In this document: positions 46,230 through 55,733 of the stretch, piece after piece
Numbering within the stretch: the first letter of the stretch is position 1
Layout of the letters: each line of letters starts with the position of its first letter
DNA from: Corynebacterium mendelii
GTDB taxonomy: Bacteria; Actinomycetota; Actinomycetes; Mycobacteriales; Mycobacteriaceae
Assembly: GCF_017307055.1 (NCBI RefSeq)
Contig: NZ_JAFLEQ010000008.1
Location: 228,965 to 292,964 of the forward strand
Length of the DNA stretch: 64,000 bases
Direction of reading: 5' to 3'
The notes under the pieces: model-generated
Databases searched by the model: none
What the model was told of the DNA's origin: nothing
Seen by the model: the letters and a program-made list of their open reading frames with translations, nothing else
Program-made: the position numbers and the translations under genes

Positions 46230-47252
46230 ATGGCCACCACTCCGTTTCCCCCCGCCGGCGGCTACCCGCGGCGCCGGCCCCGCAGGCTGCGCGGCTACCA
46301 GGCGATGCGGGACATGGTCGCTGAAACGACCCTTGCCGCCAACGATCTGATCTATCCGATGTTCGTCGCCGACGGTATCGCGGACAAAAACCCGATCAGC
46401 GCGATGCCCGGGCAGTACCAGCACACCATCGACAGCCTGAAATACGCGGTCAGCCAGGCCCTGGAAGCCGGGGTGCGCTGCGTGGATCTGTTCGGTGTGC
46501 CGCAGCAGGCCGACAAAGACCACCGCGGGTCGGCGGCTTTTTCCGACGACGGTATTTTGAACCGGGCGATCGCCAGCCTGCACACCGAATTCGGCGACGA
46601 TGTGATGATCATGGCCGACACCTGCCTGGACGAATTCACCGACCACGGCCACTGCGGGGTGCTCACCGGCGACCATTTCGGCCGCACCGTCGTCGACAAT
46701 GACGCCACCGTGGAACTGTACTGCCGGATGGCGCTGTCCCAGGCCCGGGCCGGGGCGCATATCGTCAGCCCGTCGGGAATGATGGACGGCCAGATCGGCG
46801 CGATCCGCGCCGCCCTGGACAAAGAGGGCTTCGAATCGGTGGCGATCATGGCCTACTCGGCCAAATACGCCTCCAGTTTCTTCGGCCCCTTCCGGGAAGC
46901 GGTCGGCTGCAGCCTGACCGGGGACCGCCGCACCTACCAGCAGGATCCGGCCAATATCACCGAATCGCTGCTGGAAGTGGACATGGATATCGCCGAAGGC
47001 GCCGACTTCGTGATGGTCAAACCGGCGCTGCCCTACCTGGATGTGCTCGCCCGGGTGGTTGACCGCAGCCCGGTGCCGGTGGCCGCCTACCAGGTCTCCG
47101 GGGAATACTCGATGATCCGGGCGGCCGGCGCCAACGGCTGGATCGACCAACAGGCGGTGATGATGGAATCACTGCTGTCGATCAAACGCGCCGGGGCCGG
47201 GCAGATTCTCACCTACTTCGCCGTCGACGCGGCCCGGGAGCTGTCCCGCTGA
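46230..47252 (+). CDS. hemB: Porphobilinogen synthase (ALA dehydratase) HemB
   Basis: A 340-residue TIM-barrel enzyme joining two 5-aminolevulinate molecules into porphobilinogen. Both Schiff-base lysines are visible, in AIMAYSAKYASSF and DFVMVKPALPYLD. The metal loop reads MADTCLDEFTDHGHCG. Zinc enzymes have three cysteines here (C-x-C and a third Cys); Asp replaces the middle one, so this enzyme is probably of the magnesium-dependent or mixed type. ATG at 46230 is preferred on homology (PRRRPRRLRGYQAMRDMV soon after); an in-frame ATG at 46203 is possible. Neither has a strong ribosome site. Confidence 0.93.
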   Translation: MATTPFPPAGGYPRRRPRRLRGYQAMRDMVAETTLAANDLIYPMFVADGIADKNPISAMPGQYQHTIDSLKYAVSQALEAGVRCVDLFGVPQQADKDHRGSAAFSDDGILNRAIASLHTEFGDDVMIMADTCLDEFTDHGHCGVLTGDHFGRTVVDNDATVELYCRMALSQARAGAHIVSPSGMMDGQIGAIRAALDKEGFESVAIMAYSAKYASSFFGPFREAVGCSLTGDRRTYQQDPANITESLLEVDMDIAEGADFVMVKPALPYLDVLARVVDRSPVPVAAYQVSGEYSMIRAAGANGWIDQQAVMMESLLSIKRAGAGQILTYFAVDAARELSR

Positions 47253-47440
47253 CCGGTGGTGGGCGGCGGCTGCCGCGGCGCGGTGGCACGCAGGGCTGCA
47301 CCACCCCGGATTTCCGTGCCGGGGATTTGACCCGGTAATCTTTGTCTGCCCGCCGGGCCGAAGGGTGTGTGCGGGCTGCCTGTCCCCGGGTGATCCCACC
47401 GCCCGTCGCCCCCAAAAGGAAAGTGTCCGGAAAATCCCCC

Positions 47441-48019
47441 ATGCCGAGTGATCCCACCACCCCCAGCCGCAGCGGCACCCCCGACACTGACGCGGCCCCG
47501 GCCCACCGCATGCCGGAAGCCGTGCGCCTGGGCGGGGGAGCCTGGTATGTCGCGGTGGCGGTGGAAATCATCCACCAGGTGCTGTCGACGGTGATGCGGC
47601 TGATCGACCCCGGGGAGTTGACGTCGATCGCCCGGGACGCCGCCGGGGCGGACGCCCCGGAAGCCCTGGCCGACGGGACGGTGACGGCCACCATCATCAC
47701 CGCCGGGGTGTTCAGTACCGCGGTGATGGTCTTTGTCGGCTGGGCGACAAGCGCTCTCACCCGCAACAACCGGCGGGCGCGCACCATGCGGATGCTGCTG
47801 GGCTATTTCACCGTGTTTTTCACCCTGCGGGCGATGCTGCTGTTTACCTCCGGGCAGACGATGACCGCCGATCAACCGCTGTGGTTGTCCGCCGTCGACG
47901 GTTCCCTGCAGATTCTGGCCGCCGCCGCGGCCGTGACCGGCACGGTGCTGCTGTTTCGGAAACAGGCAAACGAATTTTTCGCCGCCGCGGAACCGAAAAA
48001 CCACCGCGACAGCCACTAG
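47441..48019 (+). CDS. Small integral membrane protein in the haem cluster
   Basis: A 192-residue protein with a polar Pro/Thr-rich N-terminus (about 30 residues) and four probable membrane segments. They lie near GGAWYVAVAVEIIHQVLSTV, ATIITAGVFSTAVMVFVGWA, MLLGYFTVFFTLRAMLLF and LQILAAAAAVTGTVLLF. No functional motif is seen. Membrane proteins occur at this place between hemB and hemE in related genomes, so it may be tied to haem or metal handling, but nothing in the sequence proves that. The start at 47441 is chosen on the first Met before the hydrophobic core; AAAAGGAAAG lies about 18 nt upstream, farther than usual. Confidence 0.7.
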   Translation: MPSDPTTPSRSGTPDTDAAPAHRMPEAVRLGGGAWYVAVAVEIIHQVLSTVMRLIDPGELTSIARDAAGADAPEALADGTVTATIITAGVFSTAVMVFVGWATSALTRNNRRARTMRMLLGYFTVFFTLRAMLLFTSGQTMTADQPLWLSAVDGSLQILAAAAAVTGTVLLFRKQANEFFAAAEPKNHRDSH

Positions 48020-48101
48020 GCTGGGGCATGAACACCGTGTGCGGCACACCGTGCGCAGCACAATACGGTCACCACAATGAGTCGACAAAGGGGCAGCGGA
48101 T

Positions 48102-50699
48102 ATGGCGTTGGACGATACCGGTGACAGTTCGGTTGAGGCCGCCATCGCCGAAGCGAAGCTGGCCGCCCGCAACGCCGGGCTGTCGGCGGAACCGGCCGCG
48201 GGGGAGACCACCCACGGCACCGGCCCCGGCGACCATTTCGACTGGACTTCTTTCGCCCTGGAGATCGAGGAGATCCGCTCCGCGGCGCATATCGCCGACA
48301 TCGAGCACGCCCTGACACAGGTCGCCGGGGTCAGGGCCAGTGTCATCTACGCCACCAACACCGCCTGGATTTCCGCCCCCGACTCGGTGGATCCGAACCT
48401 TCTGATCGAAAAACTCGACGATATCGGGGTCACCGCCTGGCTGACCCGCTCCAGTCTCAGGCGGCGTGCCGAAAGACTGCAGTCGGCCACCCGCCGCAAC
48501 CGGCTCAGCTACCACCGGGGGGCCAGCTGGAAACTGCGCAGCCTGGGGATCAAGGGCATCGGTGGCAGGGACAGTGGGGAACGCACCGACGCCACCCGGG
48601 AAGAAGGCATCCTGCGCACCGATGTGCGGCTGATGCCGAAAGAAAAAGAACCCACCGATGTGCTGTTCACCGCCCGCGCGCTGGTGACCAGAACCCGCCT
48701 GGTGGTCTCTGTGCTGTTGACCATCCCGGTGCTGGTGATGGCCTATGACCGCAGCGCCCAATTCGACTACTGGCAGTGGGTGTCGCTGGCTCTTGCCACC
48801 CCGGTGGTGCTGTGGGGCGCCTGGCCCTTCCACCGGGCGGCGGTGGCGGGACTGCGGCGCGGCATGTCCGCCCTGGATGCGGCCTCGTCGGTGGCGATCA
48901 TCGTGTCCTACCTGTGGTCGATCATCCTGCTCACCTCCACCCCGGCGGGGGAGGTGGGCTGGAAATCGAGCCCCGAATGGTTTGCCGTGCAGCATTCGGT
49001 CTTCGCTTCCGGGGAGCTGTTTTTGGATGTGGCCTGCGGCTGCACGGTGCTGCTGCTGTTCGGTCGGCTGCTGACCAGGTTCTCGGCGAGTTCACTGCTG
49101 GATGACAAACGCTGGCCGGAGGTCGACCCGCACGACGAAGTGCAGGTGGTGCGCAAAGACCCGGACACGAAGAAAATGACCTCCACCGCCATTGCGGTGC
49201 AGGAAATCCGGGTCGGCGACGACATCACCGTCGACGACGGCCACACCATCCCCTCCGACGGGCGGGTGATCGGCGGGTCGGCGAAAGTGCATCCCGGGCT
49301 GGTCGGCGGCGGGAACATGACGGTGGATGTGAAGGTCAACTCCACTGTCACCGCCGGATCGGTGGTGGAGGGCGGGCCGCTGAAAATCCGGGTCGCCAAC
49401 ACCGGGTCGCGGACCAAACTCGCCGCCATCAGACGGTGGCTGGTCGAATCCAGCCGGTACGGCAACCGTTCCGCCCAGCTGGCCACCCGCTCGGCCTCCC
49501 TGCTGGTGCCGTGGGCGATCAGCCTGTCGATGGTCGACTTCATTTTGTGGTGGCTGATCGGCGGGAACCTGAATTCGGCTTTCGCCACCGCCCTGGCGGT
49601 GCTGTGCTGTGTCGGGCCGGTGGCCCTGGCGTTGTCGACCTCGATCGCGATGCGGCTGGGGGTGGAAGCCGGGGTGCGCCGCGGGGTGCTGGTCCGGGAT
49701 GCGGAAACCATCCGGGAACTCAACGAAATCACCACCGTGGTGTTCAACCGGGTGGGAACCCTGGCCGCCGGGGAAATGTCGGTGGAAACCATTACCGCGG
49801 AAGTCGGCGAAAACCCGGAACTGGTGCTCCGGGTGGCCGGTGCGCTGGCCATGGAATCGGATCACCCGGCCTCCCGGGCGCTGGTGAAAGCGGCCCGTGA
49901 AGCCCGGGATGCCGGCACCGGTGGCGAGGACATCCCCCACTGGATTGAAGCCAGTGACGTCCACTTCGACGGGCAGGGCGATTTCGTCGGCCGGGTGGAA
50001 ATCCCGGTGGCCACCGCCGACGGGTCGACGGAGATGAAATTTGTCGACGCCCGACTGTGGCGGCCGAAGGATTTGTCCCAACTCCACGGGCGTATCGCCT
50101 CAGCCACGGTGGCCGGCGGCACCCCGCTGGTGGTGTCGTGGAAAGGCACGGTCCGCGGCGTGATCACCCTCTACGACCGGGTCAAAGACGACGCCCAGGA
50201 CGCTGTCGGGGAGTTGGAGTCACTCGGCTACGAAACAGTGATGCTCACCCGCGACACCTATCCGGTGGCCCGCCGGTTCGCCGACAATCTGGGCATCAGC
50301 AAAGTGCTGGCCGGCATCAGCCCCGACAAGAAAGCCTCCGCGGTGCGCAGCGTGCACGCCGCCGGGGAAAAAGTCTGCTTCGTCGGGGACCCCTCGGTGC
50401 TGGGATGCCTGCGGGTGGCCGATGTCGGGGTGCTCATGGACGGCGACGACCGCATTGATGTGCCGGAAGCCGATGTGGTGATCCTGCGGCGGGAAGTGCA
50501 GTCCGTGACCGAGCTTCTGGTGCTCTCCCGGCGAGTGTCGGCCGTGGTGGACCGCAATATCGCCATCAGCTGGGTCTACAACGGGGTGGCGATCGCCGCC
50601 TCCTGCGCCGGGGTGCTGCACCCCATGGCCGCCACCGTGGCCATGATCGCCTCCTCGATGATCATCGAGGCCCGCTCCAACCGGGTGCGCAACTTCTAG
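48102..50699 (+). CDS. Degenerate P1B-type ATPase homologue (likely pseudo-enzyme)
   Basis: An 865-residue membrane protein with the overall plan of a P1B metal ATPase. It has an N-terminal HMA-like domain (EIRSAAHIADIEHALTQVAG), membrane helices from about 205, an actuator domain near 330-450, a membrane Cys region (LAVLCCVGPVALALST) and a soluble head. The SDHPASRAL motif of the nucleotide domain is kept. The catalytic motifs are lost. The invariant DKTGT reads FNRVGT with Asn549 in place of the phosphorylated Asp. The TGES loop is replaced by HPGLVGGGNMT, and GDGxND is replaced by VGDPSVLGCL. It cannot form the usual aspartyl-phosphate. The frame is intact, so it is kept as a protein, perhaps as a sensor or partner in haem or metal homeostasis. 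Confidence 0.85.
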   Translation: MALDDTGDSSVEAAIAEAKLAARNAGLSAEPAAGETTHGTGPGDHFDWTSFALEIEEIRSAAHIADIEHALTQVAGVRASVIYATNTAWISAPDSVDPNLLIEKLDDIGVTAWLTRSSLRRRAERLQSATRRNRLSYHRGASWKLRSLGIKGIGGRDSGERTDATREEGILRTDVRLMPKEKEPTDVLFTARALVTRTRLVVSVLLTIPVLVMAYDRSAQFDYWQWVSLALATPVVLWGAWPFHRAAVAGLRRGMSALDAASSVAIIVSYLWSIILLTSTPAGEVGWKSSPEWFAVQHSVFASGELFLDVACGCTVLLLFGRLLTRFSASSLLDDKRWPEVDPHDEVQVVRKDPDTKKMTSTAIAVQEIRVGDDITVDDGHTIPSDGRVIGGSAKVHPGLVGGGNMTVDVKVNSTVTAGSVVEGGPLKIRVANTGSRTKLAAIRRWLVESSRYGNRSAQLATRSASLLVPWAISLSMVDFILWWLIGGNLNSAFATALAVLCCVGPVALALSTSIAMRLGVEAGVRRGVLVRDAETIRELNEITTVVFNRVGTLAAGEMSVETITAEVGENPELVLRVAGALAMESDHPASRALVKAAREARDAGTGGEDIPHWIEASDVHFDGQGDFVGRVEIPVATADGSTEMKFVDARLWRPKDLSQLHGRIASATVAGGTPLVVSWKGTVRGVITLYDRVKDDAQDAVGELESLGYETVMLTRDTYPVARRFADNLGISKVLAGISPDKKASAVRSVHAAGEKVCFVGDPSVLGCLRVADVGVLMDGDDRIDVPEADVVILRREVQSVTELLVLSRRVSAVVDRNIAISWVYNGVAIAASCAGVLHPMAATVAMIASSMIIEARSNRVRNF

Positions 50700-50859
50700 C
50701 CGACGGACACGCGCCCGCACACAGCTGCACGGGAGATGTCCAACTTTGTGTGGGGGCACCCGTGCATCCTTTGTTTTCCCTGGTTGTCGGGCAGGTGAGG
50801 GCAGCTTTGCCCGGGTGCCGGTTTTTGCGTTCGTGTTGACTGGGGGCACTATTGAACCC

Positions 50860-51921
50860 ATGACATCCCCCCGCAGGACCATTCCCGACGCACCGCTGAT
50901 TGCCGCCGCCACAGGGTCGGTTCCCTCCCGGCAGCCTGTGTGGTTCATGCGCCAGGCCGGCCGCTCGCTGCCCGAATACCGGAAAGCCCGGGAAGGCATC
51001 GGCATGCTGGACGCCTGTTTCCGCCCCGACCTGCTGGCTGACATCACCTGCCAGCCGGTGCGCCGCCACGATGTCGATGCGGCGATCCTGTTCTCGGATA
51101 TTGTGGTGCCGCTGAAAGCCGCCGGGGTGGATGTTGATATTGTTCCCGGCCGCGGACCCGTGATGGGCAAAGCCGTCACCACAAAAAGTGACGTCGACAA
51201 CCTTCCCGTCCTCGACCATGAGGTGAGCCACGTTGCCGAGGGCATCGGCATTATTCTCGAGGAACTCCAGCCGGCGCAGGCGCTGATCGGTTTCGTCGGC
51301 GCGCCGTTTACCCTGGCCTCCTATCTGGTGGAGGGCGGCCCCAGCAAAAACCACTGCGCCACCAAGGCACTGATGCACGCGGAGCCGGAAATCTGGCATG
51401 CGCTCATGCGCAAAATAACCGACACCGTCATCCGCTTCCTGCGCACCCAGGTGGACGCCGGAATCGACTGCATGCAACTGTTCGACTCCTGGGCCGGGTA
51501 CCTCACGGCCGCCGACTACCGGCGCCATGTGCTCCCCTATTCGGCGGAAATCCTCGCCACCGTGGACGGGGTCATCCCCCGCATCCACTTCGGGGTCACC
51601 ACCGGGGAACTGCTCGCCCCCATGTCGACGGCCGGTGCTGAGGTGATGGGCGTTGACTGGCGGGTACCGCTCGACCAGGCCGCCCGGCGCATCTTCGACG
51701 CGTCCGGCGCGAAAGTGCTGCAGGGTAACCTCGACCCCGCGATGCTGTTTGCCGGGGAGCAGGTCATGGAAGAAGAAATCGGCCGTATCCACCGGGAGGC
51801 GGCCAGCGCCATGGCCAACGGCACCGCCTCGGGCCATATCTTCAACCTGGGCCACGGGGTCCTGCCCGACACCGACCCGGATGCGGTGACCCGCGCGGTG
51901 GAACTGATCCACGAACTGTAG
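50860..51921 (+). CDS. hemE: Uroporphyrinogen decarboxylase HemE
   Basis: A 353-residue TIM-barrel enzyme removing four carboxyl groups from uroporphyrinogen III to give coproporphyrinogen III. The N-terminal signature PVWFMRQAGRSLPEYR is complete, followed by AAILFSDIVVPL, GFVGAPFTLASYLVEGG, QLFDSWAGYL and VDWRVPLDQA. The C-terminal FNLGHGVLPDTDPD is the usual second signature. ATG at 50860 begins homology; the upstream open frame does not. CACTAT ends 7 nt before the ATG and no Shine-Dalgarno site exists, so a leaderless transcript is possible. It follows the degenerate ATPase by 160 nt. Confidence 0.96.
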   Translation: MTSPRRTIPDAPLIAAATGSVPSRQPVWFMRQAGRSLPEYRKAREGIGMLDACFRPDLLADITCQPVRRHDVDAAILFSDIVVPLKAAGVDVDIVPGRGPVMGKAVTTKSDVDNLPVLDHEVSHVAEGIGIILEELQPAQALIGFVGAPFTLASYLVEGGPSKNHCATKALMHAEPEIWHALMRKITDTVIRFLRTQVDAGIDCMQLFDSWAGYLTAADYRRHVLPYSAEILATVDGVIPRIHFGVTTGELLAPMSTAGAEVMGVDWRVPLDQAARRIFDASGAKVLQGNLDPAMLFAGEQVMEEEIGRIHREAASAMANGTASGHIFNLGHGVLPDTDPDAVTRAVELIHEL

Positions 51922-52006
51922 GACAACCACCTGCACCACCGCCGGCAGCACACCGGTGACAACCCCACACATCACCACAAGCAGTAATGGAAGAGATGAA
52001 CATCCC

Positions 52007-53419
52007 ATGAAATACGCGGTAATCGGCGCCGGACTGGCGGGACTTGTAGCGGCCCGGGAATTAAGCAGAGCCGACAGTGATGCCCACATCGATGTGTTCG
52101 AGGGATCGGACCGTATCGGCGGCAAGCTGTACACCGTCCCCTACGACTGCGGCCCGGTGGATGTGGGAGCGGAAGCCTTCCTCGCGTTCCGGCAGGATGC
52201 CGTCGACTATTTCACTGACCTGGGGCTGGCGGACAAGATAGTCCATCCTTCCGGTCTCGGGTCGCTGATCTACTCCGGGGGCAAACTGCACCCCATGCCG
52301 CACCAGACGGTGATGGGCATTCCCGCCGCGGCAGCAGTTCTGGGGGATCTGGTCGACGGGGACACCGCCGCCCGCATCGAGGCGGAAAAAGACGCCGACC
52401 CCATTGACTGGGACACTGACGGCGACATGTCGATCGGTGAGCTGGTCGGGCAGCGCTTCGGCACCCAGGTGGTCGAACGTGTGGTGTGTGCCTTTTTGGG
52501 CGGTGTGTATTCCTGCCACGCCAACGATCTGGGGGTGCGCGCCACTGTCCCGCAGCTGGCGAAAGCACTCGACGACCTGGTGGAACACGGCGACAAAGTA
52601 ACGCTTACCGCGGCCTGCCTGCGCATTGACGAAAAACGCCGGAAAGCGGCGGAAAAACAAACTGCGACCACCCCGAAAACCCGGCCCGTGTTCGGGTCGT
52701 TCACCGGCGGCTACGCCACCCTGTACGAGGCTTTGGCCGATGACATCCGGGGTGATATCTATCTGGAGACATTCATCACGGCCATCGACAAAACAGAGGC
52801 GGGCTACCGGCTCACAGGCGCGCCGGGCGACGGTTGTTACGACCGGATTGTGCTGGCCACACCGGCCCCCATGACCGCCCAACTGCTGACAAACATTGCC
52901 CCTGAAGCGGCTACCGCCCTAAAAACCGTGCGGCTGGCCTCCAGTGTGGTGGTGGGCATGAAATTCGCCCGAGACCCGGGCCTGCCGGACAACTCCGGGG
53001 TGCTGGTCGCCACCGATGAGGGCCTGCACGCCAAAGCGTTTACCTTCTCGTCGAAGAAATGGCCGCACCTGGCGGAACGCGGCGGCGCCCTGGTGCGCGC
53101 CTCCTTTGGCCGCCTGGGCGATGACACCGCCATGAAAGCCGACGATGACACCCTGGTCGACTGGGCGCTGGAAGATTTGCGCACCATCACCGGGGTGGAC
53201 GGCATCGCCGCCGGACTGGACGAGATTTTCGTGCAGAAATGGTGGGGTGGTATTCCCCAGTACGGGCCGGACCATCTGGCAACCGTGGACAAAGCAACCG
53301 CGGCAATCGCGGGCGTTGACGGTCTGGCGGTCGCCGGTTCCTGGGTACGCGGCGTCGGGGTACCGGCCGTGATCGCCCAGGCACGGGAGGCAGCCAAAAA
53401 CCTGGCCGCAAAACAGTAG
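52007..53419 (+). CDS. hemY: Protoporphyrinogen/coproporphyrinogen oxidase HemY (CgoX)
   Basis: A 470-residue FAD enzyme. The dinucleotide motif is AVIGAGLAGLVAARELSR, with FEGSDRIGGKL after it, and the C-terminal FAD segment reads GLAVAGSWVRGVGVPAVIAQA. In Actinobacteria this enzyme generally oxidises coproporphyrinogen III to coproporphyrin III in the coproporphyrin-dependent pathway, so CgoX is a suitable name. The decarboxylase ChdC and ferrochelatase are not in this window. GGAAGAG lies about 11 nt before ATG 52007. It stands 85 nt behind hemE and ends before a long hairpin in front of hemL. Confidence 0.93.
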   Translation: MKYAVIGAGLAGLVAARELSRADSDAHIDVFEGSDRIGGKLYTVPYDCGPVDVGAEAFLAFRQDAVDYFTDLGLADKIVHPSGLGSLIYSGGKLHPMPHQTVMGIPAAAAVLGDLVDGDTAARIEAEKDADPIDWDTDGDMSIGELVGQRFGTQVVERVVCAFLGGVYSCHANDLGVRATVPQLAKALDDLVEHGDKVTLTAACLRIDEKRRKAAEKQTATTPKTRPVFGSFTGGYATLYEALADDIRGDIYLETFITAIDKTEAGYRLTGAPGDGCYDRIVLATPAPMTAQLLTNIAPEAATALKTVRLASSVVVGMKFARDPGLPDNSGVLVATDEGLHAKAFTFSSKKWPHLAERGGALVRASFGRLGDDTAMKADDDTLVDWALEDLRTITGVDGIAAGLDEIFVQKWWGGIPQYGPDHLATVDKATAAIAGVDGLAVAGSWVRGVGVPAVIAQAREAAKNLAAKQ

Positions 53420-53468
53420 GGCGCCGCACCGCGTTTAGCCTGTTGCATCCCGATCCGATGCGCTGCTA

Positions 53469-53520
53469 CCGCACCGCCCGGCGCGCCCGGCCCCACAGGC
53501 CGGTCCGCCGGGCGGTGCGG
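53469..53520 (+). terminator. Long hairpin between hemY and hemL
   Basis: A perfect 15-bp stem (53469-53483 with 53506-53520) encloses a second stem, CCGGCC with GGCCGG, around a CCACA-type loop. Only TTTCC follows. It ends 17 nt before the hemL ATG, with the TACAAT -10 element of hemL squeezed between. It probably ends hemY transcription and insulates hemL. Confidence 0.65.
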
Positions 53521-53537
53521 TTTCCTACAATGGGGCC

Positions 53538-54854
53538 ATGACTGCTCTTGATCCGACCTCCGCCCACACATCGACCTCCGCCGACTGGTTTGCCAGAGCC
53601 AGGAACGCCACTCCCGGTGGGGTGAATTCGCCGGTGCGTGCTTTCGGCTCCGTCGGCGGGCAGACCCGGTTCATCCAGAAAGCCAAGGGGTCGCGTCTGT
53701 TTGATGTGGACGGCAACGAATACGTCGACCTGTTCTGTTCCTGGGGGCCGATGCTCATGGGGCACGCCCACCCGGAGATTCTGGAAGCAGTCGCGAAAGC
53801 CGCCGAACACGGACTGTCTTTCGGCGCCCCCACCCCGGGGGAGGTCACCCTGGCGGAACGGGTGATTGAACGCACCAGCGTCGACGAGGTCCGCTTCGTC
53901 AACTCCGGCACCGAGGCCACCATGTCGGCGGTGCGGCTGGCCCGCGGATTCACCGGGCGGGAAAAAGTCATCAAATTCGCCGGCTGCTACCACGGGCATG
54001 TTGATGCGCTGCTGGTTGCCGCCGGTTCCGGGGTCGCCACTTTCGGCCTGCCGGATTCACCCGGGGTGACCGGCGCCACCGCCAAAGACACCATTGTGGT
54101 GCCCTACAACGATATCGCCGCTGTGGAACAGGCCTTTGCCGACAACGAGGGACAGATCGCCTGCGTGATCACCGAAGCCGCGGCCGGCAACATGGGCACC
54201 GTGGCGCCGAAAGACAACTTCAACCAGAAGCTTAAAGATATCTGCCATACCCACGGTGCACTGCTGATCCTGGATGAGGTGATGACCGGTTTCCGCACCT
54301 CCTACTCCGGCTGGTACGGCGTCGACGGGGTGGCCGGTGACATCACCACCTTCGGCAAAGTGATCTCCGGGGGGCTTCCGGCGGCCGCGTTCGGCGGGCG
54401 GAAAGACGTGATGGACAAACTGGCCCCCACCGGGCCGGTCTACCAGGCCGGCACCCTGTCCGGAAACCCGGTGGCCATGGCCGCCGGGGAAGCGTCGCTG
54501 CGGATCGCCACCAAAGAGGTCTATGACACGGTGCGGGCCAACGCCGACACACTGGCCGACATTGTCAGCCAGGCGCTGACCAGGGAAGGAGTGGCCCACC
54601 ACATCCAGCGGGCCGCCACCATGCTGTCGGTTCGTTTCGCCGAAGGCGAAGGCCTGAACTTCGCCGACATGCAGGCCGCCGACACGTTCCGCTTCCCGCC
54701 GTTTTTCCATGCTCTGCTCGACCGCGGGGTGTTCATCTCCCCGTCGGTGTTTGAAACCTGGTTCGTCTCCGCGGTGCTCACCGACGATGACTTCCAGAGG
54801 ATTGAAGACGCCATGGGCCCTGCCGCGAAAGCCGCGGCCGCCGCCACCGCATAG
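53538..54854 (+). CDS. hemL: Glutamate-1-semialdehyde 2,1-aminomutase HemL
   Basis: A 438-residue class III aminotransferase-fold enzyme that turns glutamate-1-semialdehyde into 5-aminolevulinate, the second C5 step after Hem[15 protein letters not shown] opens the conserved part, then [49 protein letters not shown] and [20 protein letters not shown] with the PLP-binding Lys, followed by [15 protein letters not shown]. The length is standard. TACAAT ends 6 nt before the ATG, so it is probably read as a leaderless mRNA, although GGGG is also there. A hairpin CATCCCGGG/CCCGGGATG (54914-54939) follows the gene. Confidence 0.96.
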   Translation: MTALDPTSAHTSTSADWFARARNATPGGVNSPVRAFGSVGGQTRFIQKAKGSRLFDVDGNEYVDLFCSWGPMLMGHAHPEILEAVAKAAEHGLSFGAPTPGEVTLAERVIERTSVDEVRFVNSGTEATMSAVRLARGFTGREKVIKFAGCYHGHVDALLVAAGSGVATFGLPDSPGVTGATAKDTIVVPYNDIAAVEQAFADNEGQIACVITEAAAGNMGTVAPKDNFNQKLKDICHTHGALLILDEVMTGFRTSYSGWYGVDGVAGDITTFGKVISGGLPAAAFGGRKDVMDKLAPTGPVYQAGTLSGNPVAMAAGEASLRIATKEVYDTVRANADTLADIVSQALTREGVAHHIQRAATMLSVRFAEGEGLNFADMQAADTFRFPPFFHALLDRGVFISPSVFETWFVSAVLTDDDFQRIEDAMGPAAKAAAAATA

Positions 54855-54913
54855 CCTGCCATGCCCCGGGCGGGCATATGCCCCGGCGTGAGATAGAGTT
54901 GTCCGTTACAAGA

Positions 54914-54939
54914 CATCCCGGGGCAAGGGACCCGGGATG
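54914..54939 (+). terminator. Hairpin after hemL
   Basis: CATCCCGGG (54914-54922) pairs perfectly with CCCGGGATG (54931-54939) around an 8-nt loop. No U-tract follows. It lies between hemL and the next gene and may end hemL transcription. Confidence 0.45.
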
Positions 54940-54976
54940 GTTGCACACCCGTCCCCACCCGCGGAAAGACCACCAC

Positions 54977-55585
54977 ATGTCCACCACCATCGTCCACCTT
55001 GTCCGCCACGGTGAGGTGCACAACCCCGACAAGATTCTCTACGGCCGTCTGCCCGGCTACCACCTGTCCAGCAGGGGCGTCAGCCAGGCCGCCCGCACCG
55101 CCCGGTCGTTCACCGGCGCCGATGTGACACATCTGGTGTCCTCCCCGCTGCTGAGGGCAAAAGAAACCGCCCAGCCCTTCAGTGAGATCACCGGCCTGGA
55201 CATCGGCACCGACGACGATCTGGTCGAAGCCGGAAACGATCTGCAGGGCCACCGGATCCGGGGAATGAAAACTGAGCTGTGGAAACCGTCGCTGTGGCCA
55301 CTGCTGACCAACCCGACCCTGCCCAGCTGGGGGGAGCACTACACCGACATCGCCGAACGCATGATGGCTGCGGTGGAACGTGCCCGGCAGGCCGCCGAGG
55401 GCCATGAGGCGATCTGCGTCTCCCACCAGCTGCCGATCGTCATGGTGCAGCGGCTGGTGCGCTGCCTGCCGCTGGCCCACAACCCGGCGCTGCGGGAATG
55501 CGATCTGGCCAGTGTCACCTCGCTGGTTTTCCACGACGACCAGATCAGCGACATCTACTACTGCGAACCCGCGCAGCATATCTAG
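54977..55585 (+). CDS. Histidine phosphatase / phosphoglycerate-mutase-like protein
   Basis: A 202-residue member of the histidine phosphatase superfamily. The phosphohistidine motif is HLVRHGEVHNPDKILYGR near the N-terminus, the second conserved Arg is in SSPLLRAKETAQPF, and the second His in CVSHQLPIVMVQRLV. The layout resembles cobC/GpmB-type phosphatases more than a true glycolytic mutase, and gpmA is already present elsewhere in the window. The gene keeps this place between hemL and resA in related genomes. Its substrate is unknown. ATG at 54977 has GGAAAG 8-12 nt before it; a longer frame from 54878 is less likely. Confidence 0.85.
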   Translation: MSTTIVHLVRHGEVHNPDKILYGRLPGYHLSSRGVSQAARTARSFTGADVTHLVSSPLLRAKETAQPFSEITGLDIGTDDDLVEAGNDLQGHRIRGMKTELWKPSLWPLLTNPTLPSWGEHYTDIAERMMAAVERARQAAEGHEAICVSHQLPIVMVQRLVRCLPLAHNPALRECDLASVTSLVFHDDQISDIYYCEPAQHI

Positions 55586-55733
55586 CCGACACACACAAAC
55601 CACCCCGGGAACAAAAAACCCGTCCCCGCGGCACCGCCGGGCGGCGGGTGGTGCCCGGTGTGCGCTGCGGGATGAGTTTTGCCCCGGCAGCGGAATACCC
55701 CCGATGACCCCTAGCAAGGACTGGACAAGGACT

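Noticed and set aside
44277-47150. A 957-codon open frame on the minus strand opposite hemD and hemB
   Set aside because: It is a high-GC antisense shadow without known motifs. hemD and hemB are complete on the plus strand.
48102-50699. Annotation as an active cation-transporting ATPase
   Set aside because: The phosphorylation Asp is Asn in FNRVGT, and two further catalytic motifs are lost. Reading the nucleotides at 49740-49757 confirms the change.
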